NCBI GenBank assembly: GCA_022781925.1
Contig: JALESO010000082.1
Coordinates: forward strand, 24,768 to 88,767
Reading direction: 5' to 3'
Source of the DNA: Lachnospiraceae bacterium
GTDB lineage: Bacteria; Bacillota; Clostridia; Lachnospirales; Lachnospiraceae
Length of the DNA stretch: 64,000 nt
Made by a program: the position numbers and the translations under genes. The notes under the pieces were generated by a model that was given only the letters and a program-made list of their open reading frames with translations, was not told where the DNA came from and ran no database searches. Shown in pieces: positions 27,401-35,849 of this stretch (positions within the stretch are counted from its first letter, which is position 1; every line of letters starts with the position of its first letter).

Positions 27401-28532
27401 TGTTTCCATATACCTCAGAACCACTCTCGGTGGAGTACGGCAGTGTCAGCTGATCTGCCAGTTCCTTCAGCGTTGCGCTCTGATCCAGTACCGTTACTTT
27501 ATAAGTTTTTTCACCAACTGTTTTGTCCCCATCTTTCATGGTGGCTGTCAGTGTCACTTCCTTATTCCCATCGGTAGGGATCGTAACGGTTCCATCTTCT
27601 TTTATGATATCTGTATTATCCGATGTCCATGTGATGGAAAGTCCGTCAGAAGAAGTCTGGATCAGATCCAGGTTACCGATGACATTATCTGTATCTCCCA
27701 GTGCAGCCTCGATCTCAGAAGCGGCTGCTGTCACACGGTCATTGTCATACAGGCTGGTTCCTGCAACAATCTTCAGATTATCCAGCTGCATGCTGGAATA
27801 TTCTCCGCCGCCCCAGGCTGCTTTGCCGATCCAGAAAATGCCGTTATCACCCAGGATATCTGTCAGACTGTAACTGCTTGCCACTTTGCTGACACGCACA
27901 CCGTTCAGATAAGCGATGGTCGCATCTTTTGTATATACAATATCCACATGCTGCCACTGGGAAGCGGTCATTTTGATGGTCGGGTTCGTCGGTCTGGAAC
28001 CGGTGTTGTTGTAACGCTCGATCTCTGTGGTTCCATTTTTCACCAGAACGCCGAGATAACGCTCTTTGTTTCCGTTATCATTCCAGTTCAGGGAATTGCC
28101 GTTCTGAGCCGCATAAAATACCCAGTGAGAATTGCTCATCTCCGGCAGGATATCATAGGAAACGGTCACTTCGTCATAACCTTTTAACAGGCTGCTGCCG
28201 TCCGTTGCAGTCACCTGCAGCCAGTCCTTGTCGGATGCCACGAATTTTGCAGCTTTTCCTCCATCGTGGTCCACCAGTTCAATACTGCCACCACCTACGG
28301 TTGCAATGGCATTTCCACCGCTGAAGCTGCCGTCTTCGCCTGCTTCATTAAAGTCGAAGTCCGCCAGAACCACTTCATCGGAAGCTTCCTCGGCATCCTG
28401 CTGCGCAACAGCTGCCTGTGCGCCGGTACCTGCAAAAGCCGTGGTCATCGGCGTAACTGCCATGGACACCGCCAGTACGCCAGCCAGAAGTGCTTTCCGG
28501 TTGCACCATTGTCTGTACTTCTGATTTTTCAT
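24459..28532 (-). CDS. Secreted GH43-family glycosidase with LamG-like, Ig-like and YGWW repeat domains
   Basis: A 1357-aa exported enzyme. The signal peptide is about 1-35. Residues 50-260 form a LamG/concanavalin-like sugar-binding domain, followed by two Ig-like domains (265-450). A five-bladed GH43 catalytic domain covers 455-770, with RDPFII (about 509-514) and YVEGPTIFK (E692) as the clear blade motifs. An Ig-like and galactose-binding-like module (775-1005), two FIVAR helical spacers, a (Pro-Asp) linker (1143-1177) and six YGWW repeats (1205-1345) follow. GH43 enzymes of this shape are usually alpha-L-arabinofuranosidases or related exo-enzymes; the exact substrate is not readable. I chose the ATG at 28532 because AAGGAGG stands before it and the signal peptide starts there; the open frame extends 41 codons up. 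It lies between its likely regulator and the giant enzyme. Confidence 0.85.
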   Translation of the reverse strand: MKNQKYRQWCNRKALLAGVLAVSMAVTPMTTAFAGTGAQAAVAQQDAEEASDEVVLADFDFNEAGEDGSFSGGNAIATVGGGSIELVDHDGGKAAKFVASDKDWLQVTATDGSSLLKGYDEVTVSYDILPEMSNSHWVFYAAQNGNSLNWNDNGNKERYLGVLVKNGTTEIERYNNTGSRPTNPTIKMTASQWQHVDIVYTKDATIAYLNGVRVSKVASSYSLTDILGDNGIFWIGKAAWGGGEYSSMQLDNLKIVAGTSLYDNDRVTAAASEIEAALGDTDNVIGNLDLIQTSSDGLSITWTSDNTDIIKEDGTVTIPTDGNKEVTLTATMKDGDKTVGEKTYKVTVLDQSATLKELADQLTLPYSTESGSEVYGNITLPETVGEAEVTWSTEQSNIVDVNAHEVEGYDAMPAGVVTRPEKDTDVTLTATITWKGLSTTKDFTFTVKAAPKQIEDADYTDYFFAYFAGEGYSDGEQIYFASSQDGMNWDDLNNNNPILTSTLGEKGVRDPFIIRSPEGDKFYLIATDLKINGGNGWDAAQNNGSQSLMIWESTDLVNWSDERMVEVSADIGAGCTWAPEATYDEKTGEYVVYWASRTPSVDTKQRLYYAKTRDFYTFTEPKLYIEKDQSSIDTTMIEHNGTYYRFTKNEGGSTNSLGAKTKTIFLEKSDSVLGNFTQITSDSLNSNQYVEGPTIFKLNQDDTDGTDKWCLLVDDFGGGGYYPLVTTDLESGVFTKPESGTYKMPSRARHGTPIRVTSAEYQKIMAAYSSPETVTTTTIMGQEPQLPQTVTVNGEEKAVTWNLEGIPFDGNPYSYVTVTGSVEGSIVAATAQVQLIPENVEYMIDSNNIGSQTWENVKAVSDKLLNTEAADQAKTEDNSWGYTSVVGDSGDIKGYSQVSLTNPYAGGWWARGSKNITYQVTLPAGEHQIMLGCTGWWSMGREMDVYYSVNGGTETKLCDFDAVKSSETYAEGTIELTEEAVVTLTVKKAASDDPILSWISISDVTKAPEISTDALQAKVDAAKAYEADKADYTSGSYGAVEAAVKAAEALIAAPTSQEDVDAAEEAIQKALDALVSIKELKASYDANQGKDADVYTEDSYQAYADALAQAKAVLEDADATAEQVNAALTGLENAVNGLIEKTPDPDPTPDPDPKPDPDPKPDPDPDPIPDPDPTPEPAHADGLANSPEADGNWYYYLDGKVADGVTTVAQNAYGWFYINHGKVDFSYTGLAQNAYGWWKIVGGVVDFNCNGLEANEYGWWKVTNGQVDFTYTGLVQNEYGWWMVINGKIDFNYNGLQANEYGWWKVTNGKIDFTYNGVARNEYGYWYVTGGKIDFGYTGLVKILGVMCPVVNGKVMI

Positions 28533-28637
28533 AAATCCCTTTTCCTCCTTTTTATACAGCCAATATTTTTCATTCCTCTTTTGCAAAAATATCCATTTTC
28601 GCTTATCTTTCACATAAATATAACTATAAACGAAAAA

Positions 28638-28668
28638 GCAGCTAAAATATATCAAATATCTTAGCTGT
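28638..28668. promoter_or_regulatory. 31-bp dyad element upstream of the GH43 glycosidase (copy 2)
   Basis: The second copy of the element at 24379-24409, with three differences. It lies 105 bp before the GH43 gene start and just after the AraC-type gene. In both copies a minus-strand TTGATA inside the element is followed 21 bp later by TATACT or TATAGT, so a weak promoter that needs an activator may overlap it. Confidence 0.6.
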
Positions 28669-28691
28669 TTTACATAATTCTTATTTTATTT

Positions 28692-29912
28692 TTACTGAAT
28701 CTTCCATTTCTTCCGGTGAGCAAACTGTTTCTTATAATGTCCCGGCGTCTCACCGGTCATTTCCTGAAACACCTTGCAGAAATGGCTCTGGGAACTGAAT
28801 CCCAGATAAAAACTGATCTCCTGAATGCTGTAATCCGAATACTGCAGCAGGTTCCGGCTTCGGCGGATCTTCTCTTTGAGAATGTACCGCTTGATGGTGA
28901 TATGCTCCTGCTCCTTGAAAAGATGAGACAGGTAATCCGGATTGACCTTCAGATGCTTCGCAATATCCGTGATCTGGATACTGTCATGAAAATGCTGAAA
29001 AATATAATCCTTCACCTCTGCAATCAGCGGGTTCTTGTAACCGCCGTCGTCCGCCTGCAGTTCCTCCGCCACCGCTTCCGCATACATACGCTGTGACATC
29101 CGCTTAAAGGCTTCCACTTCGGTAACATTGTCGATCTCCTCGATCTGCTGGATCAGACTGTCCGCCATGGTAAAAGATTTCTCCACATTCACACCGGCTT
29201 CCACCGCCGTCCGCGATGCCAGTGTGATATTTCCGATGGCCACATTTTTGTGATGGCGCAAAGGATCCTTGGCCAACTGCCCGATCTTTCCCTCGTAAGT
29301 CTCAGAAATACTCCGGTTCAGTGCCGCCACATCTCCGTGGCGGATCGCATCCTGCTCCCTGCATTCCTGCTCATAGGGATTATGGATTCCTGCCTGCTCC
29401 TGATGAGCAAACAGATCTCTGCCAAGCAGCTCATGAATCTTCTGTACACTCGGAAACTTATCCTTATTGTGTTCCAGAAATTCCGCCAGGGAAAGTTCCT
29501 CCCCGGTCAGATATCCATAGTACAGGATCATGCCTGCCACCAGTGTCTTCAGATCACAGATCTGCAGATGCAGTCCGGCATGTTCCAGCTTGTCATATTT
29601 TTTCCCGGCATACTGAAAACGGGCGGCATTCGCCGGTGCCAGAAGGACCGGACCGAATAGGATCCAGCCATCTTCCAGGGCAGGATCCCGTATCTCACCG
29701 GCAAGGATATCCGGTTCCAGGGCATAAATGCCGGGGTATTTTTTCTGTTTCAGTTCAAATATATGTTTCAGAAACGAACGCTCCGCCTCTGAAAGCGTCT
29801 TACTGCCTGCTGATTCTCCAAAACTCTGACACTGTCCGGTCGTCCCGTCATATCTACACACAGAAATATGCATCAGATTTACCAGCTGTGTTCCTAAAAA
29901 TAACTCCTGCAC
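28692..29912 (-). CDS. AraC-family transcriptional regulator
   Basis: A 406-aa regulator with the two-helix-turn-helix AraC domain in the last 100 residues (ITDIAKHLKVNPDYLSHLFK, then IQEISFYLGFSSQSHFCKVF). The N-terminal 280 residues have no membrane span and probably sense a cytoplasmic sugar or signal; the fold is not recognised. The start is GTG at 29912, with GAGGG six bases before it; no ATG within the next 12 codons has a better site. It heads the locus, 160 bp upstream of the GH43 gene on the same strand. The paired 31-bp elements before both glycosidase genes are its natural candidate sites (inference). Confidence 0.88.
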   Translation of the reverse strand: MQELFLGTQLVNLMHISVCRYDGTTGQCQSFGESAGSKTLSEAERSFLKHIFELKQKKYPGIYALEPDILAGEIRDPALEDGWILFGPVLLAPANAARFQYAGKKYDKLEHAGLHLQICDLKTLVAGMILYYGYLTGEELSLAEFLEHNKDKFPSVQKIHELLGRDLFAHQEQAGIHNPYEQECREQDAIRHGDVAALNRSISETYEGKIGQLAKDPLRHHKNVAIGNITLASRTAVEAGVNVEKSFTMADSLIQQIEEIDNVTEVEAFKRMSQRMYAEAVAEELQADDGGYKNPLIAEVKDYIFQHFHDSIQITDIAKHLKVNPDYLSHLFKEQEHITIKRYILKEKIRRSRNLLQYSDYSIQEISFYLGFSSQSHFCKVFQEMTGETPGHYKKQFAHRKKWKIQ

Positions 29913-30025
29913 GCAAATCCCTCATCCAATACACAATGCACAATGTGCGATTCAAAATGCAATATACATTCTTCCACACACCCGCATTATCCACATATTG
30001 TTTCCATCCGTTCTGCTGTACGCTT

Positions 30026-30928
30026 TTATTTCTTATCCAGAGAATAGTGTACGAGACGTTCCAGCAGATCTACGGTTCCCTCAATGCCGTAGCATGCACT
30101 GTTGATACAGATATCAAAATCTGCCGGGTTACCCCACTTCTTACCGGTATAATAATCATAAGAAGTCTTTCTGCGTTTATCCGTCTTGCGGATAAACTCT
30201 TCTGCCTCCCGGCGGTCCTGATTGTTCAGCAGCATTTTTCTGCGGATACGGTTCTCATACGGCGCACCGATAAATACACTGAGTCGCGGAATGCTGTTTG
30301 TCATCAATACATGTCCACAGCTTCTTCCGACGATGACACAGTCGCCAGCCTGTGCAATTTCCCTGATCACACGACTCTGTTTGATAAAATGTGCATCTTT
30401 GCCACCAATTCCCGGCATCTTCTCATCCAGTTCATCGATCATCAGATCCAGAACAGAATCATCATAGAAGGAAAATCCCAGTTTTTCTGCCAGACGGGAA
30501 CCGATCTCATGTCCACCGGCACCGGTCTCGCGGGCAATACAGATCACGATATGATCCTTCGCTGTCTTGTACATCAGACCATGACGGTCCTGTGTAAAAT
30601 CTTTTGAAATCTGATCCCGGAATCCGTCGTCCTCCATCACGCCCATCACATCATTGCACAGATGTTCATAACGGATAAAAAGTTCCTCATATCTGCCGCC
30701 TCTTTCTTGGATAATCTTGATCATATTTCCGATCAGTATCAGCTCATCTTTCAGTTTTTCGGTGTCCTCTTTCTCAAAATCCTTCAAAATCTGCTTTACA
30801 GAAATGTGTTTTGGTCCCGGAAAAACTTTTCCCAGCTCACTTCCGGACGCTTCATACACCTCGGTATCCAGTGTGTAAAAACGTTCTGCCAGTTCCTGAT
30901 AGTTTACCTTGCTTCCCTCTGGTTTCAT
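30026..30928 (-). CDS. Cytidylate kinase-like family protein
   Basis: A 300-aa protein whose C-terminal 180 residues match the cytidylate kinase-like family of clostridia. The P-loop region reads ARETGAGGHEIGSRLAEKLG, where GAGG replaces the usual GxxGxGK. The motif VGRSCGHVL and a lid-like Arg-rich stretch (RIRRKMLLNNQDRREAEEF) follow. The N-terminal 120 residues are helical and of unknown role. It begins three bases after the lipoprotein stop with AAAGGAG, so the two are probably co-expressed. These proteins are distinct from the essential Cmk, and their substrate is not known. Confidence 0.8.
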   Translation of the reverse strand: MKPEGSKVNYQELAERFYTLDTEVYEASGSELGKVFPGPKHISVKQILKDFEKEDTEKLKDELILIGNMIKIIQERGGRYEELFIRYEHLCNDVMGVMEDDGFRDQISKDFTQDRHGLMYKTAKDHIVICIARETGAGGHEIGSRLAEKLGFSFYDDSVLDLMIDELDEKMPGIGGKDAHFIKQSRVIREIAQAGDCVIVGRSCGHVLMTNSIPRLSVFIGAPYENRIRRKMLLNNQDRREAEEFIRKTDKRRKTSYDYYTGKKWGNPADFDICINSACYGIEGTVDLLERLVHYSLDKK

Positions 30929-30931
30929 AAA

Positions 30932-31636
30932 TCAATTCTCCTTTCGCTGTAAATCCATAACAGTCTGTCCGTCTGAATTTTTCAGAACCAGTGAATCCTG
31001 ATTCTCATCTGCCTCATATGTATATACGGATGAGCTGTTTCCTCCGATCAGCTCAAATTTTTCTTTATCCGCTGCATATTTCATATGTACCCCAAATACA
31101 AATGTACCGTCTTCATGCAGTTCAATATAAGATCCGCCATCCGATGTATACTCTGCTTCCAGTGTATTATCCGTAAAGATCGTATCGGATCCGCTCTCAA
31201 ATTTCAGGATCGTTCCTCCGTTCAGGAAATCCGGCTCCTCACCTTCTGTGATCTTGCACCGGGTATAAGTGCCATCCGCGTTCTGCTCCAGTCCGTAAGA
31301 ATCGTAAGCCAGCTGTGTCTGTGCATCGTCGTAACCATCCTGACCATAGTAGATCAGGTTCAGCACACGATAACCGGCGTCACTGGTACTCAGCTGATAA
31401 ATACCTGTATAACCGTAATCACAGTTGCCGTCTTTATCCAGTGTCATCTGTATTTTCAAAGTATCTCCCGCCGTATAGACTCCGTCAAATTTCACCTTGG
31501 ATTTCACAGAATCCTGCGTTGTCTCGGCAGCTGCACTGCTTCCGTCTGCGGTTCCCGCATTTTTCGTTCCGCATCCTGCCAGTGCGATCATAACGATCAG
31601 CAGCACTCCCAGTAATTTCCCTGCGTGTTTCTTCAT
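30932..31636 (-). CDS. Lipoprotein of unknown function
   Basis: A 234-aa exported lipoprotein with signal MKKHAGKLLGVLLIVMIALA and lipobox LAGC. The mature part has beta-rich segments with spaced Tyr, Gly and Asp. It resembles small clostridial lipoproteins described only as hypothetical. GGAGG lies 11 bases before the ATG at 31636; the longer open frame overlaps the divergent tetR gene and is rejected. It is divergent from tetR with a dyad between them, so control by that repressor is likely (inference). Confidence 0.78.
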   Translation of the reverse strand: MKKHAGKLLGVLLIVMIALAGCGTKNAGTADGSSAAAETTQDSVKSKVKFDGVYTAGDTLKIQMTLDKDGNCDYGYTGIYQLSTSDAGYRVLNLIYYGQDGYDDAQTQLAYDSYGLEQNADGTYTRCKITEGEEPDFLNGGTILKFESGSDTIFTDNTLEAEYTSDGGSYIELHEDGTFVFGVHMKYAADKEKFELIGGNSSSVYTYEADENQDSLVLKNSDGQTVMDLQRKEN

Positions 31637-31723
31637 AATATTATGTTCCTCCAATAACTGTCTCTCCAGAGTTTTCCCATACCCTGAATATGTCCATTTT
31701 ACCACTTTACGACGCTTCTCACA

Positions 31724-31747
31724 AGTGTTACAGTAATTTACAACACT
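31724..31747. promoter_or_regulatory. Candidate operator of the TetR-type regulator
   Basis: AGTGTT and AACACT arms flank a 12-bp centre that itself holds the palindrome TTACAGTAA. The dyad lies 20 bp before the tetR start and between the divergent genes, the usual place for autoregulation. Confidence 0.4.
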
Positions 31748-31766
31748 ATGGAAAGGATCTTTCGCT

Positions 31767-32366
31767 ATGAGTAAAAAACAACCACGCAACACAAAGGGCA
31801 AAATCATCTCCGCAGCCTGGAAACTCTTTTATGAACAGGGATACGATGACACCACCATCGACGAGATCATTGCGGAATCCGGCACCTCAAAAGGTTCCTT
31901 CTATCATTATTTCGAAGGAAAAGATGCCCTGCTCGGATCCCTTTCCTTTCTCTTTGACGAAAAATATATGGAGCTGGAGGCACAGCTTTCCGGCTTTGCC
32001 ACACGCTATGAACAGCTGATCTATCTGAATCAGGAACTTTTTTCCATGATCGAGAACAGCATTTCCCTGGACCTTCTGGCCCGCCTGCTGTCCACGCAGC
32101 TCATCACCAAAGGGGAAAAACATCTGCTGGACCGCAACCGCTATTACTACAAACTGCTGCGCCGCATCATCCGGGAAGGACAGGAAAGCGGGGAATTCCG
32201 CACAGATCTCTCCGTCAATGAAATGGTGAAGCTGTATGCCATCGCGGAACGTGCCCTGCTGTATGACTGGTGCATCTGCAACGGGGAATATTCGCTGAAA
32301 ACGTATGGCTCTACCGCCATGCCGCTCTATCTGGCGCAGATCCGTGTGCAGGATATCTCTGACTGA
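31767..32366 (+). CDS. TetR-family transcriptional regulator
   Basis: A 199-aa repressor. The N-terminal HTH is intact (IISAAWKLFYEQGYDDTTID, then EIIAESGTSKGSFYHYF, residues about 12-55). The C-terminal 140 residues form the usual helical ligand domain with no recognisable ligand. The GGAAAGGA site precedes the ATG. It is divergent from the lipoprotein and cytidylate kinase-like pair. Its own gene is followed by a perfect dyad at 32404-32426 that may be a terminator or a second operator. Confidence 0.88.
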   Translation: MSKKQPRNTKGKIISAAWKLFYEQGYDDTTIDEIIAESGTSKGSFYHYFEGKDALLGSLSFLFDEKYMELEAQLSGFATRYEQLIYLNQELFSMIENSISLDLLARLLSTQLITKGEKHLLDRNRYYYKLLRRIIREGQESGEFRTDLSVNEMVKLYAIAERALLYDWCICNGEYSLKTYGSTAMPLYLAQIRVQDISD

Positions 32367-32403
32367 TCTGTATTATTACCATCCATTTATATTCGTTTTT
32401 GAA

Positions 32404-32426
32404 ATTGGCTAACACTGTTAGCCAAT
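32404..32426. terminator. Perfect 23-bp dyad after tetR (terminator or operator)
   Basis: ATTGGCTAACA and its complement flank a single central C. As RNA it folds into a 9-bp stem with a 5-base loop followed by TTTTATTT, so it may end tetR 38 bp after the stop. The perfect symmetry also fits a TetR-type operator. Confidence 0.5.
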
Positions 32427-32517
32427 TTTATTTACATTACTTTTATAAATGAACTTACACCATTAGCTTATTTTATTCATATCACTTTTATAAATGAACT
32501 TACACTATTAGCCTATT
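32413..32517. repeat. Tandem 45-bp repeats before putP
   Basis: CACYRTTAGC begins at 32413, 32458 and 32503, an exact 45-bp period. Each full unit ends in TTTTATAAATGAACTTA. There are two full units and one partial. Each unit carries the right arm of the dyad after tetR. The rest of the 430-bp gap (32518-32795) is T-rich on the plus strand with only the putP promoter. Confidence 0.8.
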
Positions 32518-32723
32518 GACTGTATTTTTTGTTTTTAACATATCTCAACATTCCACTGGTTTTTCTTATTATACTGCTCAGATTACAGTTTTCTTTTTTG
32601 TTTTTATTTTTATTCTATATTTTCTTTCATATCTTAGTCTGGTTTCATTTTTCCTTTATTTTAGCATGTTTGAAGTATATTTTATGTTCATTTTATGTAC
32701 TTTAGTCTATACTCTGTTCTGTA

Positions 32724-32752
32724 TTGCAGTCTATTTTTATTCATGGTATACT
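32724..32752 (+). promoter_or_regulatory. Sigma-A-type promoter of putP
   Basis: TTGCAG (32724-32729) and TATACT (32747-32752) are separated by 17 bp and lie 43 bp upstream of the putP start codon. Confidence 0.6.
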
Positions 32753-32795
32753 GGCAAAAATTTGTTGAAGTAACGTAATAAAGGAGATTGATTTT

Positions 32796-34322
32796 ATGAA
32801 CGCAAACACAATTGGAATGCTGATCATCATGATCATCTATCTGGGTGTTATGGTATGGATTGGCGTTCTCTTTTCCAGGAAAAACAACGACACCAGTGAT
32901 TTCTATCTGGGCGGTAGAAAACTTGGTCCAATCGTAACCGCCATGAGTGCTGAAGCCTCTGACATGAGCAGCTGGCTGCTGATGGGTCTGCCGGGTGTCG
33001 CATATCTGTCCGGCTGTGCCGAAGCGGGATGGACCGCCATCGGACTTGCCATCGGAACTTATTTAAACTGGCTCATCGTTGCAAAACGTCTGCGCCGCTA
33101 TTCCCACAAAGCAAACAATTCCATTACGATCCCGTCCTTTTTTGCAAACCGCTATCGGGATAAAAGCAATTCCCTGCTGGCGATTTCAGCCATTATGATC
33201 GTAATATTCTTTGTACCGTATACCGCATCCGGATTCGCTGCCTGCGGCAAACTTTTTGCCACACTCTTCGGTATTCCGTATATGCCTGCCATGATCGTAA
33301 GCGCCGTCATTATCGTGGCTTACACCTCCCTGGGCGGATTCCTGGCAGCAAGCACCACCGATCTGATCCAGAGTATCATCATGACCGGTGCCCTGATCGT
33401 CGTACTGATCTACGGTGTACATATGGCCGGTGGATTAGACGCCGTTATCACAAATGCGCAGTCCCTGAAGGGCTACTTAAGCATGACACTGTCCCACGAT
33501 GCCGCAACCGGCGGAACCACACCGTACAACGGACTGACCATCGCTTCCACACTGGCATGGGGCCTGGGCTATTTCGGAATGCCGCATATCCTGCTGCGTT
33601 TCATGGGTATTGAAGATGAAAACAAATTAAAAACGTCCCGCCGTATCGCTTCTGTATGGGTCGTCATTTCCATGTTTATCGCCATCTTTATCGGTATCAT
33701 CGGAAATGCCATGACAAAAGCAGGTACTATGGATGTGCTGGAGAATTCCTCCCAGTCTGAGACACTGATCGTCAGAACTGCCGTACTGCTGAGCAATCAC
33801 GGCTTCCTGGCGGTACTGATGGCAGGACTGATCCTTGCCGGGATCCTGGCAAGTACCATGTCCACCTCCGATTCCCAGCTGCTTGCTGCATCTTCCAGTA
33901 TTTCAGAGAATCTGCTGCAGGATTGTTTCGGAATCAAATGTACAAAAAAACAGTCTATGATGATGGCCCGTATCACCGTTCTGATCATCGCAGCCATCAG
34001 CGTATTTCTGGCCCGGAACCCGGACAGCTCCGTCTTCCGTATCGTATCCTTTGCATGGGCAGGATTTGGTGCTACTTTCGGCGCCGTTATGCTCTTTGCC
34101 CTGTTCTGGAAACGTTCCAACCGAAACGGTGCCCTGGCAGGAATGATCGTGGGTGGTTCCATGGTATTTATCTGGAAATTCCTGATTGCACCGCACGGCG
34201 GCCTCCTTGGTATCTACGAACTGCTGCCTGCATTCCTTTGCTCCGCAGCTGCCATCGTAATTGTCAGCCTGCTGACCGCTCCGCCATCACAGGAGATCAT
34301 CGATGAGTTCGAGAGTGTATAA
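32796..34322 (+). CDS. putP: Sodium/proline symporter
   Basis: A 508-aa membrane transporter of the sodium:solute symporter family with 13 hydrophobic segments. The N-terminal signatures FYLGGRKLGP and MSAEASDMSSWLLMGLPG are those of PutP. Later segments AYTSLGGFLAASTTDLIQ and LGYFGMPHILLRFM also match. It takes up proline with Na+. AAAGGAG precedes the ATG, and a 17-bp-spacer promoter is just upstream. It is monocistronic. Other amino-acid substrates cannot be excluded, but the signatures make proline the best call. Confidence 0.92.
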   Translation: MNANTIGMLIIMIIYLGVMVWIGVLFSRKNNDTSDFYLGGRKLGPIVTAMSAEASDMSSWLLMGLPGVAYLSGCAEAGWTAIGLAIGTYLNWLIVAKRLRRYSHKANNSITIPSFFANRYRDKSNSLLAISAIMIVIFFVPYTASGFAACGKLFATLFGIPYMPAMIVSAVIIVAYTSLGGFLAASTTDLIQSIIMTGALIVVLIYGVHMAGGLDAVITNAQSLKGYLSMTLSHDAATGGTTPYNGLTIASTLAWGLGYFGMPHILLRFMGIEDENKLKTSRRIASVWVVISMFIAIFIGIIGNAMTKAGTMDVLENSSQSETLIVRTAVLLSNHGFLAVLMAGLILAGILASTMSTSDSQLLAASSSISENLLQDCFGIKCTKKQSMMMARITVLIIAAISVFLARNPDSSVFRIVSFAWAGFGATFGAVMLFALFWKRSNRNGALAGMIVGGSMVFIWKFLIAPHGGLLGIYELLPAFLCSAAAIVIVSLLTAPPSQEIIDEFESV

Positions 34323-34323
34323 A

Positions 34324-34347
34324 CAAAGCCCGGAACGGGCGTTTTGT
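34324..34347 (+). terminator. Short terminator-like hairpin after putP
   Basis: GCCCG-GAA-CGGGC (34328-34340) is followed by GTTTTG, starting six bases after the putP stop. Confidence 0.5.
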
Positions 34348-34387
34348 GAATAGGCGCGGGTGAACTGATCAAAAAGGATATCAAAAA

Positions 34388-34430
34388 ATGAGCCTGGCAG
34401 AAGTGATTTATCATTTTCTTTCAGGCTCAT
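34388..34430 (+). terminator. Second hairpin downstream of putP
   Basis: ATGAGCCTG (34388-34396) pairs with CAGGCTCAT (34422-34430), followed by TTCCTG. It may act as a backup terminator. The next 170 bp to the HAD gene are AT-rich without further signals. Confidence 0.4.
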
Positions 34431-34602
34431 TTCCTGTATACTGATTTATAATTCAACTTATAATCTTTTATAATATGAAATACTTGAATCCAATGATATA
34501 CATGGAAGTACATGTTAAGTCTCATATAACTTCAGGTCAATTTATATATACGACTTAGATTACGTTTGTTAGACTCAGTTTAAATGAAAGAAGGGCAGCA
34601 TT

Positions 34603-35265
34603 ATGACTTCAACTTTAACATTACCCGCACTTGCGATTTTCGATATGGATGGTCTGATTTTTGACACGGAACGGCTCTTTATGACCACCAAAGACGGTGT
34701 CATGAAAGAATACGGTTACACCCAGCAAAAAGACGATTACATCCACACCCTCGGAACCTGCGGACAGCAGTTACTGGACATTCTGCACAGGCTCTATGGG
34801 GACGATTACCCTGCAGAAGAGATCAGCAGGAAATGCCGCACACTTGTGACAGAAAAAATCCGCCGCGACGGACCGCCGGTGAAATCGGGCATCCCGGAAC
34901 TTCTCGCATGGTTTGCAACCAACAACATTCCATGCTGCGTGGCATCTTCCACCAAGCATGACATTGTCGCTGAATATCTGCGCCTGGCAAAACTTGACAA
35001 ATACTTCGCTTTTGTCATTGGCGGAGATCAGGTACAGCGTTCCAAACCAAATCCGGATATTTTTCTGGCCGCATGTCAGCAGGCAGGCATCAAACCAGAA
35101 GTTGCACTCGTACTGGAAGATTCCGAAAACGGTATTCTGGCCGCATCCAATGCCAATATTCCAGTCGTATGCATTCCGGATTTAAAAATCCCATCCGAAG
35201 AAATTGCGAAAAAAACTGCCACCATCGTATCAAGTGCCGCAGATGTGATTGCACTATTTGATTAG
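34603..35265 (+). CDS. HAD-superfamily phosphatase, beta-phosphoglucomutase-like
   Basis: A 220-aa cytoplasmic hydrolase. Motif I is FDMDGLIFDTE (19-29), with the nucleophile Asp first. Motif II is VASSTK, motif III the Lys in SKPNPDIF and motif IV ALVLEDSENG. The cap is the helical type of the beta-PGM/phosphoglycolate group. It could be a sugar-phosphate phosphatase or mutase; no neighbour narrows this. GAAGGGC precedes the ATG. A bidirectional terminator separates it from ribH. Confidence 0.85.
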   Translation: MTSTLTLPALAIFDMDGLIFDTERLFMTTKDGVMKEYGYTQQKDDYIHTLGTCGQQLLDILHRLYGDDYPAEEISRKCRTLVTEKIRRDGPPVKSGIPELLAWFATNNIPCCVASSTKHDIVAEYLRLAKLDKYFAFVIGGDQVQRSKPNPDIFLAACQQAGIKPEVALVLEDSENGILAASNANIPVVCIPDLKIPSEEIAKKTATIVSSAADVIALFD

Positions 35266-35268
35266 ATA

Positions 35269-35309
35269 AAAATCCCCTGCTCATTGCTTTACGCAAACAG
35301 GGGATTTTC
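35269..35309. terminator. Bidirectional terminator between HAD gene and ribH
   Basis: AAAATCCCCTG pairs with CAGGGGATTTT across an 18-base loop. Its A-run and T-run serve both converging genes. Confidence 0.85.
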
Positions 35310-35335
35310 TATATTTTATTTTATCAGATTATTAA

Positions 35336-35797
35336 TTAGATGTTTTTCATCAGATTTACCATCTCGATGGCGGAGCAGGCAACGTCATAGCCTTTGTTTC
35401 CTGCTTTTGTACCTGCACGTTCGATGGCCTGCTCGATGTTGTCGGTTGTCAGTACGCCAAAGAGTGTCGGTACACCTGTCTCAAGGCCAACCATAGCCGT
35501 ACCTTTGCTGACCTCAGCGCACACATAATCATAGTGGCTTGTAGAACCTTTGATCACAGCACCCAGGCAGAGCACTGCGTCATATTTTCCGGAAGCTGCC
35601 ATTTTCTTTGCAACAATCGGAATCTCAAATGCGCCCGGAACCCATGCCAGATCGATGTCCTCATCTTTTACACCGTGACGTACGCAAGCGTCCTGTGCAC
35701 CGCCAACCAGTTTTGATACGATAAACTCGTTAAAACGTGCTGCTACAATACCGATTTTAATGCCCTCTGCTACTACATTTCCTTCTAAAACTCTCAT
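35336..35797 (-). CDS. ribH: 6,7-dimethyl-8-ribityllumazine synthase
   Basis: A 153-aa enzyme that condenses the pyrimidinedione from RibD with 3,4-dihydroxy-2-butanone 4-phosphate. Family blocks are [39 protein letters not shown] and [12 protein letters not shown]. Its length is that of the icosahedral enzyme. AGGAGG precedes the start. It is the last gene of ribD-ribE-ribBA-ribH, 52 bp after ribBA. Confidence 0.97.
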   Translation of the reverse strand: MRVLEGNVVAEGIKIGIVAARFNEFIVSKLVGGAQDACVRHGVKDEDIDLAWVPGAFEIPIVAKKMAASGKYDAVLCLGAVIKGSTSHYDYVCAEVSKGTAMVGLETGVPTLFGVLTTDNIEQAIERAGTKAGNKGYDVACSAIEMVNLMKNI

Positions 35798-35849
35798 TTT
35801 CTTATCCTCCTGATTTTTAATTTCATTCTAATTATAAATTTCATTGCAA

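Noticed and set aside
32516..32773. 85-codon hydrophobic plus-strand frame before putP as a symporter accessory protein
   Set aside because: It starts with TTG, has no ribosome site, overlaps the putP promoter, and its hydrophobicity follows from the T-rich DNA.
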